Shown: positions 1-7,210, counted from the stretch's first letter. The stretch: DNA of 12,264 nt from Capsulimonas sp. (GCA_025963815.1 JAOQAA010000647.1:1-12264), one strand, 5' to 3'. Numbers and translations are program-made. Notes: generated by a model from the letters alone, not told the origin.

Positions 1-213
1 GTGGACAATCGCCGGCCACTCTTCTAAAATGTCGATCTCCAATCCCACTTCTTCGAGGGTTTCGCGGCGAACGGCCTGACGCAGCGTTTCACCGGGATGG
101 CACTTGCCACCGGGGAACTCCCAAAAGTGGGCCAGATGGACATCGGCCTTACGCTGGGCAATCAGAATACGCCCGTCCTTTGGATGCTTGATCACAGCAA
201 TTGCAATATTCAA
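1..213 (-). CDS. MutT-like NUDIX hydrolase (3' part outside the window)
   Basis: The visible 71 codons begin LNIAIAVIKHP and carry a complete NUDIX box, G-x5-E-x7-REUxEExGU, read as GKCHPGE then RETLEEVGL. The stretch FWEFPGGK just before it is typical of MutT and of other 8-oxo-dGTP diphosphatases, which cleanse oxidised nucleotides from the pool. NUDIX enzymes vary widely in substrate, so the 8-oxo-dGTP role is inferred from the close MutT-like sequence and from the neighbour mutY. I place the start at a TTG at 213, because GAGAGGT lies nine bases upstream and no in-frame ATG precedes the conserved strand. The ribosome binding site overlaps the mutY stop region (TGAGAGGT), so the two genes are probably transcribed and translated together. 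The gene runs off the left edge of the window in frame, so its C-terminus cannot be judged. Confidence 0.88.
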   Translation of the reverse strand, partial: MNIAIAVIKHPKDGRILIAQRKADVHLAHFWEFPGGKCHPGETLRQAVRRETLEEVGLEIDILEEWPAIVH

Positions 214-227
214 CGTGGTCTTACCTC

Positions 228-1361
228 TCAGAAGTCTAAGCTGCCCTGAACGAGAGACAGCTTCAGCTTCGTCACCAGCCGCACCTGCGGCGTCGCCATG
301 GCGATCCCCGAAAAATCTTCCAGCTTCTTCCACTCCCCAGTGCCGGCCGCAGGCTTCGCGCCTGCAATCTGGGCGTGATAGCCGTGGAGCGTAATCCGGC
401 GGTTTCCGACAACATGCTTCAAATTGCCGAACAACTCGGCTTTGGGAATGGTCAGCGCGGCCGCCTCGAACGCGGCGCGCGCAGCGCACTGCTCCAGCGT
501 TTCATCCGGCCGGCGGCGCGCGCGGGGCAGCTCCCAGAGACCGCCCCAGAGAGGATCGTCTGCTGGGCGCTGCACCACAAGAAAATCCCCGCGATCATTC
601 TGAAGGGCGATCGAGACATCCTCGTCATCCTTCCATTTGCGCGTCTTGTCGATCTCCGGATACCGTTCCTGGTCTCCGGTGAGATTCGCCGCACAGACAG
701 CGTTTAGTGGGCAATTGGCGCACTTCGGAGCGACAGGGGTACAGACCAGCGCCCCTAGCTCCATCATCGCCTGATTGAAGTCCGAAGCGTGTCCCTCGGG
801 AATCACGGCGCGCGCCAAATCCCAGAGCACCGACTGCGTATGGGCAGACTTTTTGGGATCTCCCGAGACTTCATAAACGCGCGACAGAACACGGATCACG
901 TTGGTGTCTAAAATCGGCTCTTCGCGGTTGTAGGCGATGGAAAGAATAGCGCCCGCCGTGTAGCGGCCGATGCCGGGCAGCGCTAAAATCTCTTTGGGGT
1001 CGGACGGCAGCACGCCGCCATGGCGTTCCGTGACGATCTGCGCTGTACGGTGCAAATTCCGGGCGCGGGCGTAGTAGCCAAGGCCCGCCCAGAGGCGCAG
1101 CACATCGTCCACCGGCGCTTTCGCAAGACTGCTCAGCGTGGGGAACCGCTCCATCCAGCGTTCGTAAAACGGGATGACGGCGGCTACAGTCGTCTGCTGA
1201 AGCATGATTTCGGAGATCCACACGCCATAGGAGCCGGCCAGCGTGCGGCGCCAGGGAAGATCGCGCTTGTGAGATTGATACCAGCTCAGAAGCCGCTTGC
1301 CGAGCGCGATTTTCTTTGCAAGTTCGGGAGTGATCGGAGGGGCCAAAGGTACAACAGCCAT
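228..1361 (-). CDS. mutY: Adenine DNA glycosylase MutY
   Basis: The predicted 377-residue protein removes adenine mispaired with 8-oxoguanine in base-excision repair. Residues 20-200 form the HhH-GPD glycosylase fold: the catalytic-pocket Glu is E51 in EIMLQQT, the hairpin is LPGIGRYTAGAI (128-139), and the catalytic Asp is D152 in ILDTNV. The iron-sulphur ligands C207, C214, C217 and C223 fit C-x6-C-x2-C-x5-C. Residues 245-377 form a MutY-type NUDIX_4 domain (LWELPR at 275-280), which in MutY reads 8-oxoguanine. The loop that in well-studied MutYs contains Phe-Ser-His reads HVVGNRR here (316-322). The reading frame stays open far upstream into pstB, but homology begins only after ATG 1361. 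That ATG has no ribosome binding site and sits seven bases after a perfect TATAAT, which suggests a leaderless start. A NUDIX gene follows after 14 nt. Confidence 0.95.
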   Translation of the reverse strand: MAVVPLAPPITPELAKKIALGKRLLSWYQSHKRDLPWRRTLAGSYGVWISEIMLQQTTVAAVIPFYERWMERFPTLSSLAKAPVDDVLRLWAGLGYYARARNLHRTAQIVTERHGGVLPSDPKEILALPGIGRYTAGAILSIAYNREEPILDTNVIRVLSRVYEVSGDPKKSAHTQSVLWDLARAVIPEGHASDFNQAMMELGALVCTPVAPKCANCPLNAVCAANLTGDQERYPEIDKTRKWKDDEDVSIALQNDRGDFLVVQRPADDPLWGGLWELPRARRRPDETLEQCAARAAFEAAALTIPKAELFGNLKHVVGNRRITLHGYHAQIAGAKPAAGTGEWKKLEDFSGIAMATPQVRLVTKLKLSLVQGSLDF

Positions 1362-1367
1362 AAGATA

Positions 1368-1398
1368 ATTATATCCCAAAACGTAGGCGATCACGCAA
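1368..1398 (-). promoter_or_regulatory. Candidate leaderless promoter of mutY
   Basis: On the minus strand a perfect -10 TATAAT lies at 1373-1368, and its last base is followed by six bases and then the mutY ATG at 1361. Transcription would therefore start at or next to the A of the start codon, giving a leaderless message. This fits the lack of a Shine-Dalgarno sequence. A weak -35 match, TTGCGT, lies at 1398-1393 with a long 19-base spacer, and overlaps the T-tract of the upstream pst terminator. The -10 is convincing; the -35 is not. Confidence 0.55.
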
Positions 1399-1436
1399 AA
1401 AAAGACCGTGTGGGCTGAATGATCCACACGGTCTTT
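1397..1436 (-). terminator. Rho-independent terminator of the pst operon
   Basis: A perfect 13-bp inverted repeat (1401-1413 with 1424-1436, core GACCGTGTGG / CCACACGGTC) encloses a 10-base loop. On the minus strand it is followed by seven T residues (complement of 1397-1403). It begins 26 bases after the pstB stop codon, so it closes the phosphate operon. The mutY promoter starts immediately beyond it. Confidence 0.92.
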
Positions 1437-1462
1437 AACGACGATAAGAAACGAACCCAGGA

Positions 1463-2314
1463 TCAGCCGAAGCGGCCCGAGACATAGGCCTCGGTTTCTT
1501 CGTCCGAAGGGTTGGTGAAGATCGTGCTCGTGTCGTCGAACTCGCGCAGCTCTCCGCGCAGGAAGAAGCCGGTCTGCTGGGAGACGCGGGCCGCCTGCTG
1601 CATGTTGTGCGTGACGATGACGATTGTGTAGTGGCCGCGCAGGTCTTCCATCAACTGCTCGATGCGGAAGGTGCTGTTCGGGTCCAGGGCCGAGCACGGT
1701 TCGTCCATCAGGATGACATCCGGCTCGACGGCCAGAACGCGGGCGATACACAGACGTTGCTGCTGACCGCCCGACAGCGCGAAGGCGGATTTGTGCAGTT
1801 TGTCCTTGACTTCGTCCCACAGGGCCGCGCCGCGCAGGGTGCGCTCGACAACTTCGTCGAGAAGCTTGCGGTTTCGTATGCCGTGGATGCGCGGGCCGTA
1901 GCAGATGTTGTCGAAGATCGTCATCGGGAACGGATTGGGCTTCTGGAAGACCATGCCGACTTGCTTGCGCAGGCCGACGACTTCACGACTACGGTCGTAG
2001 ATATCCGCCCCGTCCAGCGTGATCGATCCTGTGAGGCGGGTGCCGTCGATCAGGTCGTTCATGCGGTTCAGTGTGCGCAGGAATGTGGACTTGCCGCATC
2101 CCGAAGGACCGATCAAGGCCGTGACCTGATGTTCCGGAACAACGATATTGATTTTTTTCAGAGCGTGAAAATCGCCGTAATAGAAGTCTACGTCCTTGGC
2201 GACGATTTTGGACTTTGCGTCTGGTCGGTTTGCCGTGGCGGCCGCCGAGGCGTTGACCACGGGGCGCGACAGCGCCGGCGGGGTCTGCTTGTCTTGCGAT
2301 GCGATGTTTGTCAT
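1463..2314 (-). CDS. pstB: Phosphate ABC transporter ATP-binding protein PstB
   Basis: This 283-residue ATPase powers the PstSCAB high-affinity phosphate importer at the inner face of the cytoplasmic membrane. It has every ABC signature: Walker A GPSGCGKS (69-76), Q-loop Q124 in [10 protein letters not shown], the C-loop LSGGQQQR (180-187), Walker B VILMDE (200-205), D-loop SALD (208-211) and switch His H236. The sequence [13 protein letters not shown] and the [13 protein letters not shown] stretch are characteristic of PstB. The first 35 residues are an Ala/Pro/Ser-rich extension not found in typical PstB of about 250 residues. Its ATG is supported by GGAAG nine bases upstream. The start lies two bases beyond the pstA stop, so the two are probably translationally coupled. 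It is the last gene of the operon. No phoU follows, although phoU is the usual partner at this place in many bacteria. Confidence 0.97.
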   Translation of the reverse strand: MTNIASQDKQTPPALSRPVVNASAAATANRPDAKSKIVAKDVDFYYGDFHALKKINIVVPEHQVTALIGPSGCGKSTFLRTLNRMNDLIDGTRLTGSITLDGADIYDRSREVVGLRKQVGMVFQKPNPFPMTIFDNICYGPRIHGIRNRKLLDEVVERTLRGAALWDEVKDKLHKSAFALSGGQQQRLCIARVLAVEPDVILMDEPCSALDPNSTFRIEQLMEDLRGHYTIVIVTHNMQQAARVSQQTGFFLRGELREFDDTSTIFTNPSDEETEAYVSGRFG

Positions 2315-2316
2315 GG

Positions 2317-3237
2317 TTACTTTTCTTCCAAAACCTTACCGCGCGTCGCCGCGCGGGCGGCGATGCTCAGTACGAGGATCAGCGTTATTAATACCACGGC
2401 TCCTGCCCAGGCCATCCGCTGCTGTTCCGGATCGACCGCCGTTGCGTAGTTGTAGATGCGAAGCGGAAGCGCATCGATCGGAGCGGTCAGTGTGGGAACC
2501 TTGATCCCATAGACTTTGTGCGTCACAAAGAACTCGTTGCCGAGGATCGTGAATAGCAGCGGCGCCGTTTCTCCAGCGATACGCGCCAGCGCCAGCATGA
2601 TGCCCGTGATGACGCCGCCACGCGCGCTCGGAAGCACGACGCTCCACATGGTGCGCCAGCGAGTGGCGCCCAGGCCCAGCGACGCTTCCCGCATGGAAAA
2701 CGGCACCAGCTTTAAGATTTCCTCTGTGGTGCGCATAATCGTCGGGATCATCATGATCCCCAGCGCAAAGCCTCCCGCGAACGCCGAGTACCCGGTTCCA
2801 GGATGCAGCTTCGCAATCGGGGCGACCCAAACGGCGTAAACGAAGATGCCGATGACGATGGAGGGGATCCCGTTCAGGACGTCCGTGAAGAAACGGACGG
2901 CCGATGCGAACTTACCCTTCGCCTCCAGCTGATAGATCCCGCCGAGAATTCCCAGCGGCAAACCGATCACTGACGCCAATCCCAACAGGACGAGTGTACC
3001 ATAAATCGACTGCGACATTCCCCCCGCTTTTTCGTCCACGTGGTTCGGCAGCTGCGTGAAGAATTTCACGTTGATCGAGGAAAAGCCCTTGGAGATCAGG
3101 AAAAACAGCACCAATCCCAGCACTGTGACGGCGGCGACGGACGCCAGCATGCACAGCGTTAGCATAATACGGTTGGCGATCTTTCGCCGGGTGACGTTGC
3201 TGCGATGGGGTTTGACTGTTGTTGTATTATTTACCAC
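2317..3237 (-). CDS. pstA: Phosphate ABC transporter permease PstA
   Basis: This is one of the two integral-membrane subunits of the phosphate importer. It has about six hydrophobic spans, beginning with the helix around [20 protein letters not shown], and the cytoplasmic EAA loop that docks onto PstB ([17 protein letters not shown], about residue 182 onward, then [14 protein letters not shown]). The order after pstC and before pstB fits pstSCAB. I prefer the GTG at 3237, giving 306 residues, because AAGGA lies eight bases upstream. The ATG at 3246, giving 309 residues, overlaps that same AAGGA and has no spaced ribosome binding site of its own. With the GTG start the gene overlaps the end of pstC by 11 bases, again implying coupled translation. 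Function is secure from family and context; the exact start is less certain. Confidence 0.95.
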   Translation of the reverse strand: MVNNTTTVKPHRSNVTRRKIANRIMLTLCMLASVAAVTVLGLVLFFLISKGFSSINVKFFTQLPNHVDEKAGGMSQSIYGTLVLLGLASVIGLPLGILGGIYQLEAKGKFASAVRFFTDVLNGIPSIVIGIFVYAVWVAPIAKLHPGTGYSAFAGGFALGIMMIPTIMRTTEEILKLVPFSMREASLGLGATRWRTMWSVVLPSARGGVITGIMLALARIAGETAPLLFTILGNEFFVTHKVYGIKVPTLTAPIDALPLRIYNYATAVDPEQQRMAWAGAVVLITLILVLSIAARAATRGKVLEEK

Positions 3238-4261
3238 CAGCCACATCCTTTGCCGTGTAGAAGACCAGGAGACGCGCCGCCATGTTGACGACGATCGTCA
3301 CGAAGAAGAGCACAAGGCCGATCTCCGCAAGCGCCGAAGTGTTGATGCCTTGCGCGGCTTCGGTGAACTTGTTCGCCAGGGCGCTCGCCATTGTATAGCC
3401 GGGCTGGAACAGCGAGAATGAGATACCAGTCGGCGTTCCCGGCGACTGATTTCCGATCAGCATCGTGACCGCCATCGTCTCGCCAAGAGCCCGTCCAAGG
3501 CCGAGCATGACCGCGCCGACGATGCCCGATTTCGCATATGGAAAGACGACCTGACTGATCGTTTCCCACTGCGTGGCGCCTAGCGCATAAGAGCCTTCAC
3601 GCTGGGAACGAGGGATCGCCTTCAGAATATCGCGTGTCACGGCCGTGATAAACGGGATGACCATGATCGACAGGATAAGCCCCGCCGCCAGCATGCTCGG
3701 TCCGTACGGGTTACCCGAAAAGAAGACATCGAAGAGCCAGAGAGCGAACTTGTTGTGCGGATGGGCGTGCGAGATCGGGTTCATGACGTGGGTTTTCAGC
3801 CACGGCAGCATTACGAAGATTCCCCACAGACCATAGACGACGCTGGGAATGGCCGCAAGGAGTTCGATCAAAAACGTCATGGGAGTGCGCAGCCACTTCG
3901 GCGCAAGCTCCGAAAGGAAAACAGCGGACCCGATACTGATCGGCACGGCGATTAGCAGGGCGAGGAACGAAGAATAGAGGGTGCCGAAGATATACGGGAG
4001 GATCCCGTAAATATCCTTCGTTTCATCCCAATTCGACTGCGTGATGTAGCTCCATCCAAACTTATGGATCGAAGCTCCGCTGGCCTGAGAAAGCTGAACC
4101 GCGAGCCAGACGATGATTCCAAAGATGCTGAGAGACGCCAAAAAGGTGATCGCCGCATAGATACGATCACCATAGAGAATCGAGAAGGACGCCTTGGGAA
4201 AGACGAGCTTCTTTGGGGACGCCGGCGAAGCGGCGGGCGCGTTGATTGGTGTTGTTGTCAT
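3227..4261 (-). CDS. pstC: Phosphate ABC transporter permease PstC
   Basis: This is the second membrane permease of the phosphate importer, about 344 residues. The cytoplasmic N-terminus is Ala/Pro-rich for about 20 residues. Six or so transmembrane spans follow, the first around AAITFLASLSIFGIIVWLAV. The EAA loop reads QREGSYALGATQWETIS, followed by GRALGETMAVTMLIGN, a PstC hallmark. The periplasmic segment between spans one and two (GWSYITQSNWDETKDIYGILP) is also typical of the family. I chose ATG 4261; a GTG two codons earlier (4267) is possible. Neither has a strong ribosome binding site. A hypothetical 10-codon upstream frame (4290-4258) ends in TGA overlapping this ATG and could couple initiation, but it has no ribosome binding site either. 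The end overlaps pstA. The gene is separated from pstS by an attenuator-like hairpin. Confidence 0.95.
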   Translation of the reverse strand: MTTTPINAPAASPASPKKLVFPKASFSILYGDRIYAAITFLASLSIFGIIVWLAVQLSQASGASIHKFGWSYITQSNWDETKDIYGILPYIFGTLYSSFLALLIAVPISIGSAVFLSELAPKWLRTPMTFLIELLAAIPSVVYGLWGIFVMLPWLKTHVMNPISHAHPHNKFALWLFDVFFSGNPYGPSMLAAGLILSIMVIPFITAVTRDILKAIPRSQREGSYALGATQWETISQVVFPYAKSGIVGAVMLGLGRALGETMAVTMLIGNQSPGTPTGISFSLFQPGYTMASALANKFTEAAQGINTSALAEIGLVLFFVTIVVNMAARLLVFYTAKDVAGGK

Positions 4262-4300
4262 ATCCACCGTGTTGTCGGATCGTTTCCCATCCGATAAGGA

Positions 4301-4354
4301 GGCGCGGGATGCGCCAAAATGTCCGCAAGCGCAGTAATTTCGCGCTTGCGGACA
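4301..4354 (-). terminator. Attenuator-like tandem hairpins between pstS and pstC
   Basis: Ten bases after the pstS stop, a perfect 13-bp stem (4320-4332 with 4342-4354, core GTCCGCAAGCGC) has a 9-base loop. On the minus strand it is followed by only four T residues, then a second small stem GGCGC-ATCCC-GCGCC (4315-4301). The short T-tract suggests partial termination or 3'-end protection of the pstS message, so that pstS exceeds pstCAB. That is a common arrangement where one binding protein serves a few membrane complexes. The strength of termination is inferred. Confidence 0.75.
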
Positions 4355-4363
4355 ATATTGAGA

Positions 4364-5362
4364 CTACTTGAGCGTTGCAACCGCCGCCAGGGCGCGCTTC
4401 TGAACACTCGCCGGCAGCTTGGCGTAAAGCAGGTCGTCCGCCTGGCTCTGCCCGTCGGTCAGCGCCCACTCCAGGAACTTCTTCAGTTCCGGCTTGGAGT
4501 CGCGGTAAACCAGCAGGAAGGTGAACCCGGTGATCGGGTAGCCCTGCGCGGCCTTGGTATTGGTAATAACCGTGCGGAAGTCCGACGCGAGCGTGGCGCC
4601 TTCCGCCGCCGCCGTGGTGGAAGCAACGGACGGGTAGATGAAATTACCCTTGGAGTTGCGAACCGCCGCGTATGGGATCACGTTCTGAACAGCGTAAGCC
4701 AGCTCGATGTATCCGATACCGCCTTCGGTCTGCTTGATCAGAGCGGCGACGCCCGGGTTACCCTTGCCGCCAAGGCCCTTGGTCCACTTGACGGACTTGC
4801 CGGCGCCGACCTGGTCTTTCCAGTCGCCGCTCACCTGAGACAGGAACGTGGTGAAGATGTTCGTGGTGCCGGAGCCGTCCGAGCGGTGGAACGGAGCGAT
4901 CGAAGTGCTCGGGAACTTGGTTCCAGGGCTCAGCTTCGTAATACGGGCATCGTCCCACTTGGTGATCTTGCCCAGGAAGATGTCGGCGATGACATCCTGG
5001 GTCAGGTGAATGCCAGGTCCGATGCCGGGAATGTTGTAAGCAACAACAACGGCGCCGGCGACGGTCGGGATATGGATGATTCCCGGAGCGTTCTTGAGCT
5101 CCGTATCATTCATCGGGGCGTCAGACGCGCCGAAGTCCACGGATTTCGCGGTAACGGCCTTGATACCGCCGCCGGAGCCGATCGCCTGATAGTTGATCTC
5201 GTCGCCGGTTTTGGCCTTGTACTGCTGGAACCACTTCTGGTAAAGCGGAGCGGGGAACGTCGCGCCCGCGCCGGTCAGAGTTTGAGCCTGCGCGCCGACG
5301 GACAGGAGGCTCGTCAGAGCCAGCGCCGTCACCGCGATTTTGTTCAGTTTCGTAAAGAACAT
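4364..5362 (-). CDS. pstS: Periplasmic phosphate-binding protein PstS
   Basis: This 332-residue solute receptor captures phosphate in the periplasm and delivers it to PstCA. A Sec signal peptide is clear: basic FTKLNK, the hydrophobic run IAVTALALTSLLSV, then a likely signal peptidase I cut after AQA (residue 26). There is no lipobox Cys, so it is probably soluble, as expected of a diderm. Phosphate-binding loops typical of PstS follow: LTGAGATFPAPLYQKW (29-44), YQAIGSGGGIKA (58-69), DFGASDAPM (76-84) and HRSDGSGTTNIFT (159-171). Length and fold agree with the classical PstS family. The ATG is supported by AGGAG ten bases upstream. It lies 91 bases after the SLH-porin gene and is followed by a hairpin before pstC, consistent with high expression. 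Confidence 0.97.
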   Translation of the reverse strand: MFFTKLNKIAVTALALTSLLSVGAQAQTLTGAGATFPAPLYQKWFQQYKAKTGDEINYQAIGSGGGIKAVTAKSVDFGASDAPMNDTELKNAPGIIHIPTVAGAVVVAYNIPGIGPGIHLTQDVIADIFLGKITKWDDARITKLSPGTKFPSTSIAPFHRSDGSGTTNIFTTFLSQVSGDWKDQVGAGKSVKWTKGLGGKGNPGVAALIKQTEGGIGYIELAYAVQNVIPYAAVRNSKGNFIYPSVASTTAAAEGATLASDFRTVITNTKAAQGYPITGFTFLLVYRDSKPELKKFLEWALTDGQSQADDLLYAKLPASVQKRALAAVATLK

Positions 5363-5392
5363 GAAAAGAGAACTCCTAAATTTCGAAGGCTT

Positions 5393-5422
5393 CCGAAGGA
5401 CCGCTCATTTGCGGCCCTCCGG
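5393..5422 (-). other. Stable intergenic RNA hairpin before pstS
   Basis: Between the porin stop and the pstS start, minus-strand RNA can form a 12-bp stem with a 6-base loop (arms complementary to 5411-5422 and 5393-5404; loop AAATGA). Three of the pairs are G-U, so the stem is complete only in the transcribed orientation; the plus strand would have three A-C mismatches. No T-tract follows, so it is unlikely to be a simple terminator. A role in processing or stabilising the pstS message is inference. Confidence 0.6.
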
Positions 5423-5453
5423 GTGATCGCCCTATCTTAATCTCTATGTAAAG

Positions 5454-7076
5454 TTAGAACTTGACTTGAAGTTCGCCGACGAACAGACCGACCTTGTCGG
5501 GATCGACGGCGCCGGGGGCATGCGCAACCTTCTCAGGGTGCGTGTACCACAGGCGAAGGCGGGTCGCTTTGTCCAGGTTGTACAGAGCGCCGAAACCAAG
5601 GTTCTTGTCGGTGTACGAGCTGTCGCTGCCGGTTCCGCTCTTAGCGCGGTTGAACTCATCGTAGCTCGCCGCGAGTGTCAGCGTGTGCAAACCGGCCGGG
5701 CTGAAGTTGTAGCCGCCCAGGACGTAGTAGCCCTGAACCTTGTTGCCCGGAGCGAACGCGCTCGACGTCAGCGCCAGGCTGCTCTGGTTGGCGCCGTTGA
5801 AGAAGGTGCGCTGCTCGAACTTGCCTTCCACGTATTCGCCGTTCAGGAAGATATTGGCGGTCGGGGCGAACTGCACGTCCGCGCCCGTCAATTCTTTCTT
5901 GCGCGACGTGTACGCCGTGCCGGTATTGGTGAAGTCCGGAACGTGGCCGTTATAATAGGAAGCGCCCACGCCCAGCTTCTTGTCGCCGGTCTGATACGCG
6001 AGGCGATAGACCTGGTCCAGCTGCCGATCGGTGTCGTTGCTGGTCAGTCCCGTTCCGTTGATCAGAGCCGCCGTGTACTTGATCGGTCCAGCGTTACCGG
6101 AAACCTGCACGCCGCGATCGTAGTCCTGGCTAGCGAACAGTCCCTGACCGCCTTCATTGAAGGCCAGCGGCCGTTCTGCCTGGATGGTAGAAGAGGATGA
6201 TAGGGGCAGGATGTAACCGAACGGATTGGCGAACATACCGGCGGTCACGCTCAGGTTCGTCGCGGGGTTGCCGTCGCCGAAGGTGTAGGTGAAGTTGCCT
6301 TCACGCACCGAGACCGGGGAGCTTCCCGTGTTGGAGACGCCGGAAGCATCGAACTGGATCGCGTACTTGGTATTCGGTGTGAGCTGGCCCGTGAACTTGA
6401 GGCGCGAGCGGCGCACGGCGAACGAAGCGCCGTTGGAGCCGGAAAGGTAGTCGCCATTGTAGGCGCTGCTGCCCGGGGCCTTGCCGCGCGGGAACAGGAG
6501 GTTGTTCGCGCCGGACTGGCTTGCGCCGTCGGCCGCGAAGTAACGAGCCTGAATATAGCCGCTGATCTGGAATTTGCGCTTGGAGCCGACGCCGTACGAA
6601 TTGTTCGCGGTGTCCTGCGCCTTATTCGCGAGTTCCTTGGTGTCCAGAACGTCCTGACGAAGGTCTTCGACGTTGCCGCGCAGCGCGGTGATGTCTTCCT
6701 GCGCCTTGGTGACGTCGGCCTGGATCGCGGTCAGTTCGGTCTTGAAGCTATCCACCAAGACTTGGATCTTGTTCAGATCGTCCTGTGTGACAGTGGTGGT
6801 CGGCGCGTCGCCGGCCTTCATATCGGCAATCGTCTGCAGAAGACGATCGACAACGCTGGCGAACTCGTAGCGCGTCAGCGCGCGGTTGCCTAAAAATTGG
6901 CCGTTGGGATAACCCTTGACTAGGCCCTTGTCCGCCAGGTTCTGCACCGCTGCATATGCCCAGTGGTTCTGCGGAACGTCCGGAAATGTAGCTCCCTGCG
7001 CCTGTGCGGCGGGGGCGGCCACAACAGCGCCGATTGCCAGCGCGCCCAGCGCGACTGCGGTGTTCCAGTGCTTCAC
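5454..7076 (-). CDS. SLH-domain outer-membrane porin, OprO/OprP-like
   Basis: The 540-residue product is probably a phosphate-admitting outer-membrane porin tethered to the cell wall. It has a Sec signal peptide cut near AQA-QG (residue 27) and one SLH domain at 31-83 (FPDVPQNHWAYAAV, then GYPNGQF and ALTRYEFASVVDRLL), which binds the wall or a wall polymer. A helical coiled-coil stalk spans about 97-158. The beta-barrel runs from about 168 to 540 and opens with KFQISGYIQARYF. The motif FAVRRSRLKFTGQLTPNTKYAIQFD is characteristic of the phosphate-selective porin O/P family. The chain ends VGLFVGELQVKF with a terminal Phe, as outer-membrane proteins do for BAM recognition. The start is a GTG with GAGGAGG six bases upstream. 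The gene leads the pst operon behind a candidate Pho box, which supports phosphate as the substrate. Channel specificity cannot be read from sequence; a general porin is the alternative. Confidence 0.9.
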   Translation of the reverse strand: MKHWNTAVALGALAIGAVVAAPAAQAQGATFPDVPQNHWAYAAVQNLADKGLVKGYPNGQFLGNRALTRYEFASVVDRLLQTIADMKAGDAPTTTVTQDDLNKIQVLVDSFKTELTAIQADVTKAQEDITALRGNVEDLRQDVLDTKELANKAQDTANNSYGVGSKRKFQISGYIQARYFAADGASQSGANNLLFPRGKAPGSSAYNGDYLSGSNGASFAVRRSRLKFTGQLTPNTKYAIQFDASGVSNTGSSPVSVREGNFTYTFGDGNPATNLSVTAGMFANPFGYILPLSSSSTIQAERPLAFNEGGQGLFASQDYDRGVQVSGNAGPIKYTAALINGTGLTSNDTDRQLDQVYRLAYQTGDKKLGVGASYYNGHVPDFTNTGTAYTSRKKELTGADVQFAPTANIFLNGEYVEGKFEQRTFFNGANQSSLALTSSAFAPGNKVQGYYVLGGYNFSPAGLHTLTLAASYDEFNRAKSGTGSDSSYTDKNLGFGALYNLDKATRLRLWYTHPEKVAHAPGAVDPDKVGLFVGELQVKF

Positions 7077-7188
7077 TCAAATCCTCCTCGATGTCGGTGA
7101 TCCGTCATATCGCCATGCGGGCTTGAAAATCTTCAGCACGGCATGCGCGTCGCGAATCGACATAATGACAATCGGGAGTTTACTGCGC

Positions 7189-7210
7189 GAATGTTAAGAG
7201 AATATTAAGA
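7189..7210 (-). promoter_or_regulatory. Candidate Pho box: two adjacent 11-bp direct repeats
   Basis: Two abutting 11-bp repeats differ at one base. On the minus strand they read TCTTAATATTC then TCTTAACATTC, at 7210-7200 and 7199-7189. The 11-bp period and TTAA core match the layout bound by tandem PhoB/PhoP-type response regulators, and the site lies about 110 bases upstream of the first gene of the phosphate operon. The downstream -10 is unclear: TAAACT (7182-7177) or CATTAT (7167-7162) are weak candidates. The rest of the 267-base divergent gap shows no gene and no other strong signal. Confidence 0.68.

Noticed and set aside
1362..1820. Upstream extension of the mutY frame into pstB
   Set aside because: It would cross the pst terminator and the pstB coding end, and has no glycosylase homology before ATG 1361.
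4258..4290. A 10-codon upstream frame whose TGA overlaps the pstC ATG
   Set aside because: The ATGA overlap is suggestive of coupling, but the frame has no ribosome binding site and a random short frame is likely, so it is not listed as a gene.
4319..5440. A long open frame (373 codons) on the plus strand opposite pstS
   Set aside because: It is a shadow of a GC-rich coding strand. Its translation is Arg/Gly/Val-rich, shows no domain, and the opposite strand is an unambiguous PstS.
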